Source of the DNA: Paramuribaculum sp.
Lineage (GTDB): Bacteria > Bacteroidota > Bacteroidia > Bacteroidales > Muribaculaceae
Reading direction: 5' to 3'
NCBI GenBank assembly: GCA_009775605.1
Contig: VSPV01000127.1
Coordinates: forward strand, 1-7,039
DNA length: 7,039 bases
Under the pieces are notes generated by a model. That model was not told where the DNA came from. It searched no databases and was given only the letters and a program-made list of their open reading frames with translations. Shown here piece after piece: positions 4,021-7,039 of this stretch. The position numbers and the translations under genes were made by a program. Every line of letters begins with the position of its first letter. Positions within the stretch are counted from its first letter, which is position 1.

Positions 4021-6111
4021 TCGCAATATAAACCCACCGGAGACCAGCCGCAGGCCATAGCACAGCTTGTGGAGGGGATAAATGACGGCACACCGGCGCA
4101 GACGCTTCTGGGCGTGACCGGCTCCGGAAAAACCTTCACCATGGCCAATGTGATAGAGCGTGTGAAGAAACCCACGCTTATCCTCAGCCATAACAAGACA
4201 CTTGCGGCACAGCTCTACGGGGAGTTCAAGAATTTCTTTCCGGAGAACTCCGTGCAATATTTCGTGTCGTACTATGATTACTACCAACCCGAGGCCTATA
4301 TACCGTCGGTAGACAAATATATAGAAAAAGACCTGATGATCAACGACGAGATTGACAAGCTGAGGCTTGCCACTACGTCGGCGCTTCTCTCGGGCCGCAA
4401 GGATGTGATAGTGGTGAGCTCTGTATCGTGCCTCTACGGCATGGGCAACCCCGAAGACTTCAACAGCAACGTGATAGACATACGCGTGGGCCAGAGAGTG
4501 GCCCGCAACGTGTTTCTGCGCTGCCTGGTAGAAGCCCTCTACTCCCGCAACGAGGTTAACTTCACCCGCGGAACCTTCAGAGTGAAAGGCGATACGGTCG
4601 ACATCTATCTCGCCTACGAGGAAATCGTGGTGAGAGTGGTGTTCTGGGGCGACGAGATAGAATCCATAGCCACATTCTACCCTACCGACTATGTGACGCT
4701 CGGCGAACACGATGCGTTCAAGATATTCCCCGCCAACATATTCGTGACATCAAGAGAAAGAATGGCCTCGGGCCTGGCGCAGATAGAGCTTGACCTCGGT
4801 GACCAGGTGAACTTCTTTTTCAACGAAGCCCGCGAGCTGGAGGCGCACAGACTGAAAGAACGCGTGACCTACGACATAGAGATGATGCGCGAGGTGGGAC
4901 ACTGCCCCGGCATTGAAAACTACAGCCGGTATTTCGACGGCCGTCAGGCCGGAATGAGGCCGTTCTGTCTGCTTGACTATTTCCCCAAGGACTTCCTGAC
5001 GATAATAGACGAGAGCCATGTGACGCTCCCGCAGGTAAGAGCCATGTATGGCGGCGACCTCTCGCGAAAAATGAATCTGGTGGAATACGGATTCCGACTT
5101 CCGGCAGCGCTGGACAACAGGCCTCTGAAATTCGAGGAATTCGAGCGGCTCACGCCCCAGGTGATCTACGTGAGCGCCACTCCGGCCGACTATGAGCTGC
5201 AGAAGAGCGAAGGCGTGGTTGTGGAACAGATAATACGCCCCACCGGTCTTCTCGACCCCGTGATAGAGGTGCAGCCCTCCACCAACCAGATCGACGACCT
5301 GATGGAGCGCATACAGCAGCGGATAGAAGCAGGCGAACGCACCCTCGTAACCACCCTCACCAAGCGTATGGCCGAGGAATTGAACGAATACTTCGGGAAA
5401 CTCGGCATAAAGGCTGCCTATATCCACTCCGACGTAGACACACTGGACCGCATCCGCATACTGGACGACCTGCGCGCGGGGGTGTATGACGTGCTGATAG
5501 GCGTGAATCTGCTTCGCGAGGGCCTTGACCTTCCGGAAGTGTCGCTGGTAGCGATTCTGGATGCCGACAAGGAGGGATTTCTGCGCTCTCACCGCTCGCT
5601 CACCCAGACTGTGGGGCGCGCGGCGCGAAACCTCAACGGCACCGTGGTGATGTATGCCGACAAAATCACCGAGTCCATGCAGCAGACCATAGACGAGACG
5701 GCTCGCCGCCGCTCGCTCCAGCTCGCCTACAACGAGGAACACGGCATAACACCCCAGGCCATAGTCAAGGCCCGAAACCGGATTGTGGGCATAGACACCG
5801 AGGAATCAGAAACCGACTCCAAGGGCGCAACGCGCAGCTCACGCTCCGGCAAGCCGGCTGCCAAATCCTCGCCGAGGCAGTCGCGCCAGTCGCCGGTGCT
5901 TTACGAACAGGAATATGTGCCGACGGTCAATCTGGCGGCCGACCCCGTCATTCCGTATATGAACGCCGAAGAACTGCAGCGCACCATAACACGGCGCCGT
6001 CAGGAGATGGTTGAGGCGGCCAAGCGGATGGACTTCATGGAAGCCGCACGACTGCGCGACGAGGTGGTGAAACTCGAAGAACTTCTCAAAGAAAAACAGG
6101 AGAAGAAATGA
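4003..6111 (+). CDS. uvrB: Excinuclease ABC subunit UvrB
   Basis: UvrB (702 aa) is the damage-verifying helicase-like ATPase of nucleotide excision repair. It receives damage from UvrA and recruits UvrC for dual incision. The N-terminus FKIASQYKPTGDQPQAI is typical of the family. The Walker A motif GVTGSGKT is at 37-44, and the DNA-clamping beta-hairpin VSYYDYYQPEAYIP is at 88-101. The Walker B/DESH motif IIDESH is at 334-339, helicase motif V (LIGVNLLREGLDLPEV) is at about 498-513, and motif VI QTVGRAAR is at 535-542. The C-terminal UVR helical hairpin that contacts UvrC is at about 656-696. The protein is about 30 residues longer than the E. coli one, mostly from a Ser/Arg/Lys-rich linker at about 598-635. 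In-frame TAA at 3991-3993 excludes any longer ATG start. The stop overlaps the next gene's ATG. Confidence 0.99.
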   Translation: MDFKIASQYKPTGDQPQAIAQLVEGINDGTPAQTLLGVTGSGKTFTMANVIERVKKPTLILSHNKTLAAQLYGEFKNFFPENSVQYFVSYYDYYQPEAYIPSVDKYIEKDLMINDEIDKLRLATTSALLSGRKDVIVVSSVSCLYGMGNPEDFNSNVIDIRVGQRVARNVFLRCLVEALYSRNEVNFTRGTFRVKGDTVDIYLAYEEIVVRVVFWGDEIESIATFYPTDYVTLGEHDAFKIFPANIFVTSRERMASGLAQIELDLGDQVNFFFNEARELEAHRLKERVTYDIEMMREVGHCPGIENYSRYFDGRQAGMRPFCLLDYFPKDFLTIIDESHVTLPQVRAMYGGDLSRKMNLVEYGFRLPAALDNRPLKFEEFERLTPQVIYVSATPADYELQKSEGVVVEQIIRPTGLLDPVIEVQPSTNQIDDLMERIQQRIEAGERTLVTTLTKRMAEELNEYFGKLGIKAAYIHSDVDTLDRIRILDDLRAGVYDVLIGVNLLREGLDLPEVSLVAILDADKEGFLRSHRSLTQTVGRAARNLNGTVVMYADKITESMQQTIDETARRRSLQLAYNEEHGITPQAIVKARNRIVGIDTEESETDSKGATRSSRSGKPAAKSSPRQSRQSPVLYEQEYVPTVNLAADPVIPYMNAEELQRTITRRRQEMVEAAKRMDFMEAARLRDEVVKLEELLKEKQEKK

Positions 6112-7039
6112 AAAAGGAAGTATCAAATAACACACCGGCCATAAGCCCGCGGTATGACCTGAAGCTTTATCTCCCCACATCGGTGAAGGAGATGAAACTG
6201 CTGGGGTGGGACCATGTGGATGTGGTGATATTCAGCGGCGACGCCTATGTGGATCATCCTTCGTTCGGCGCGGCCGTGATAGGGCGCACGCTGCAGGCCG
6301 CAGGCTATAATGTGGCGATAGTGCCACAGCCCAACTGGACCGACGACCTCCGCGATTTCAAGAAATTCGGCGCTCCGAGGCTGTTTTTCGGGATTTCTCC
6401 GGGTGCTATGGACTCCATGGTGAACCATTACACGGCAGCCCGCAGACGGCGCTCAGACGACGCCTACACACCCGGCGGACGTCACGGAGCGCGTCCCGAC
6501 TATCCCTCGATAGTCTACACGGAAATATTACGCAAACTGTATCCCGACACGCCCATCATACTCGGTGGCATAGAAGGATCCCTTAGGCGACTTTCACACT
6601 ATGACTACTGGGAAGACCGTCTGCGCCCCTCGATTCTTCACGACGCGCCGGCCGACCTGCTTGTGTATGGAATGGGCGAAAAACCTGTGCTCGAAATAGC
6701 ACGACGTCTGGCCGCGGGAGAGAGCATCCGCGAAATGGATTCCATACCGCAGACAGCATTGCTCACCGACGCATCGGCGGTTCCCGACGCATCGGACGAG
6801 GACAACATCGTGCTCCATTCATTCGAAGAATGTCTGAAAGAGAAAAGGAAACAGGCCGAGAACTTCAAGCATATAGAGCAGGAAAGCAACCGGATGGAGC
6901 CAAGGGCGGTTCTCTGGCAGAAAAACGGCACAAAGGCCGTGAAGGTTAATCCGATGCTTCCGCCAATGACCACGGGAGAAATCGACGCATCATTCGACCT
7001 GCCCTATACCCGCTACCCTCACCCACGCTACAAAGGAAA
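6108..7039 (+). CDS. YgiQ family radical SAM protein, N-terminal part (cut by window edge)
   Basis: The 310 complete codons match the N-terminal half of the YgiQ (UPF0313) family, radical S-adenosylmethionine proteins of unknown substrate. Recognisable stretches are LPTSVKEMKLLGWDHVDVV at about 22-40, GDAYVDHPSFG at 44-54, FFGISPGAMDSMVNHYTA at about 93-110, ILGGIEGSLRRLSHYDYW at about 151-168, and DLLVYGMGEKP at 183-193. The last visible residues, YTRYPHPRYKG, are those that in relatives come shortly before the CxxxCxxC iron-sulphur motif. The catalytic cysteines therefore lie beyond the right edge and cannot be confirmed. The ATG shares bases with the uvrB stop (ATGA), indicating translational coupling and co-transcription with uvrB. 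No pathway link between the two is known to me. An Asp/Ser/Ala-rich stretch at about 220-232 is probably a loop. Confidence 0.95.
   Translation, partial: MKKEVSNNTPAISPRYDLKLYLPTSVKEMKLLGWDHVDVVIFSGDAYVDHPSFGAAVIGRTLQAAGYNVAIVPQPNWTDDLRDFKKFGAPRLFFGISPGAMDSMVNHYTAARRRRSDDAYTPGGRHGARPDYPSIVYTEILRKLYPDTPIILGGIEGSLRRLSHYDYWEDRLRPSILHDAPADLLVYGMGEKPVLEIARRLAAGESIREMDSIPQTALLTDASAVPDASDEDNIVLHSFEECLKEKRKQAENFKHIEQESNRMEPRAVLWQKNGTKAVKVNPMLPPMTTGEIDASFDLPYTRYPHPRYKG

Noticed and set aside
3967..4710. Long minus-strand open frame (247 aa) opposite uvrB
   Set aside because: Fully antisense to the secure uvrB coding frame, His/Val-rich composition as expected from complementing its codons, and no recognisable domain.
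4750..5742. Long minus-strand open frame (330 aa) opposite uvrB
   Set aside because: Antisense to conserved uvrB helicase motifs; it is a by-product of the codon bias of uvrB and shows no protein family features.
6766..6795. 12-bp direct repeat CCGACGCATCGG, 18 bases apart
   Set aside because: It lies in frame in the YgiQ-like gene and encodes a repeated Asp-Ala-Ser in a probable loop; two copies are too little to call a repeat element.
6594..6973. Two minus-strand frames opposite the YgiQ-like gene
   Set aside because: The plus frame carries recognisable YgiQ sequence through to the window edge; the minus frames are shadows.

Overview
The window looks like ordinary chromosomal sequence from a member of the Bacteroidales, plausibly a Muribaculaceae-like gut lineage (inference). 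The supporting signs are as follows. There are two DUF4230 proteins, a family I know mainly from Bacteroidetes. Shine-Dalgarno sequences are absent in front of most starts. Matches to the Bacteroidetes sigma factor consensus (TTTG at about -33, TAnnTTTG at about -7) lie in the spacers. Isoleucine is frequently encoded by ATA. The intergenic DNA is AT-rich and the genes are moderately GC-rich. No rRNA, tRNA, insertion sequence, integrase, CRISPR array or phage gene was seen.

Layout. Positions 1-2395 hold a leftward (minus-strand) gene cluster. In transcription order it is a DUF4230 lipoprotein (2395-1754), a second DUF4230 protein with an N-terminal membrane anchor that overlaps it by 23 bp (1776-1189), a TrmH/SpoU-family RNA 2'-O-methyltransferase (1130-366), and five bases later the N-terminal third of radA (360 to the window edge). 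An 86-bp AT-rich divergent spacer (2396-2481) separates this cluster from a rightward CLC-type anion channel/transporter gene (2482-3870). A 132-bp spacer follows (3871-4002). It contains a 9-bp tandem repeat, a possible 25-codon peptide ORF, G-runs, a good Bacteroidetes-type promoter and a 20-bp imperfect duplication over the uvrB start. uvrB (4003-6111) overlaps, in an ATGA arrangement, a YgiQ-family radical SAM gene that runs off the right edge (6108-7039+).

How the genes fit together. RadA (recombination intermediate processing) and UvrB (nucleotide excision repair damage verification) are both DNA repair housekeeping proteins, but they lie on opposite strands in separate transcription units. 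The methyltransferase, the CLC protein and YgiQ have no evident shared pathway. The DUF4230 pair has no known function; its adjacent, overlapping genes and different anchoring suggest two cell-envelope proteins made together.

I found no convincing undescribed multi-gene system. The most unusual sequence is the clc-uvrB spacer, which is nearly devoid of C on the plus strand and includes an in-frame Asn-Tyr-Trp coding repeat behind a strong Shine-Dalgarno-like sequence. The CLC protein also differs from the E. coli exchanger at two functionally important positions.
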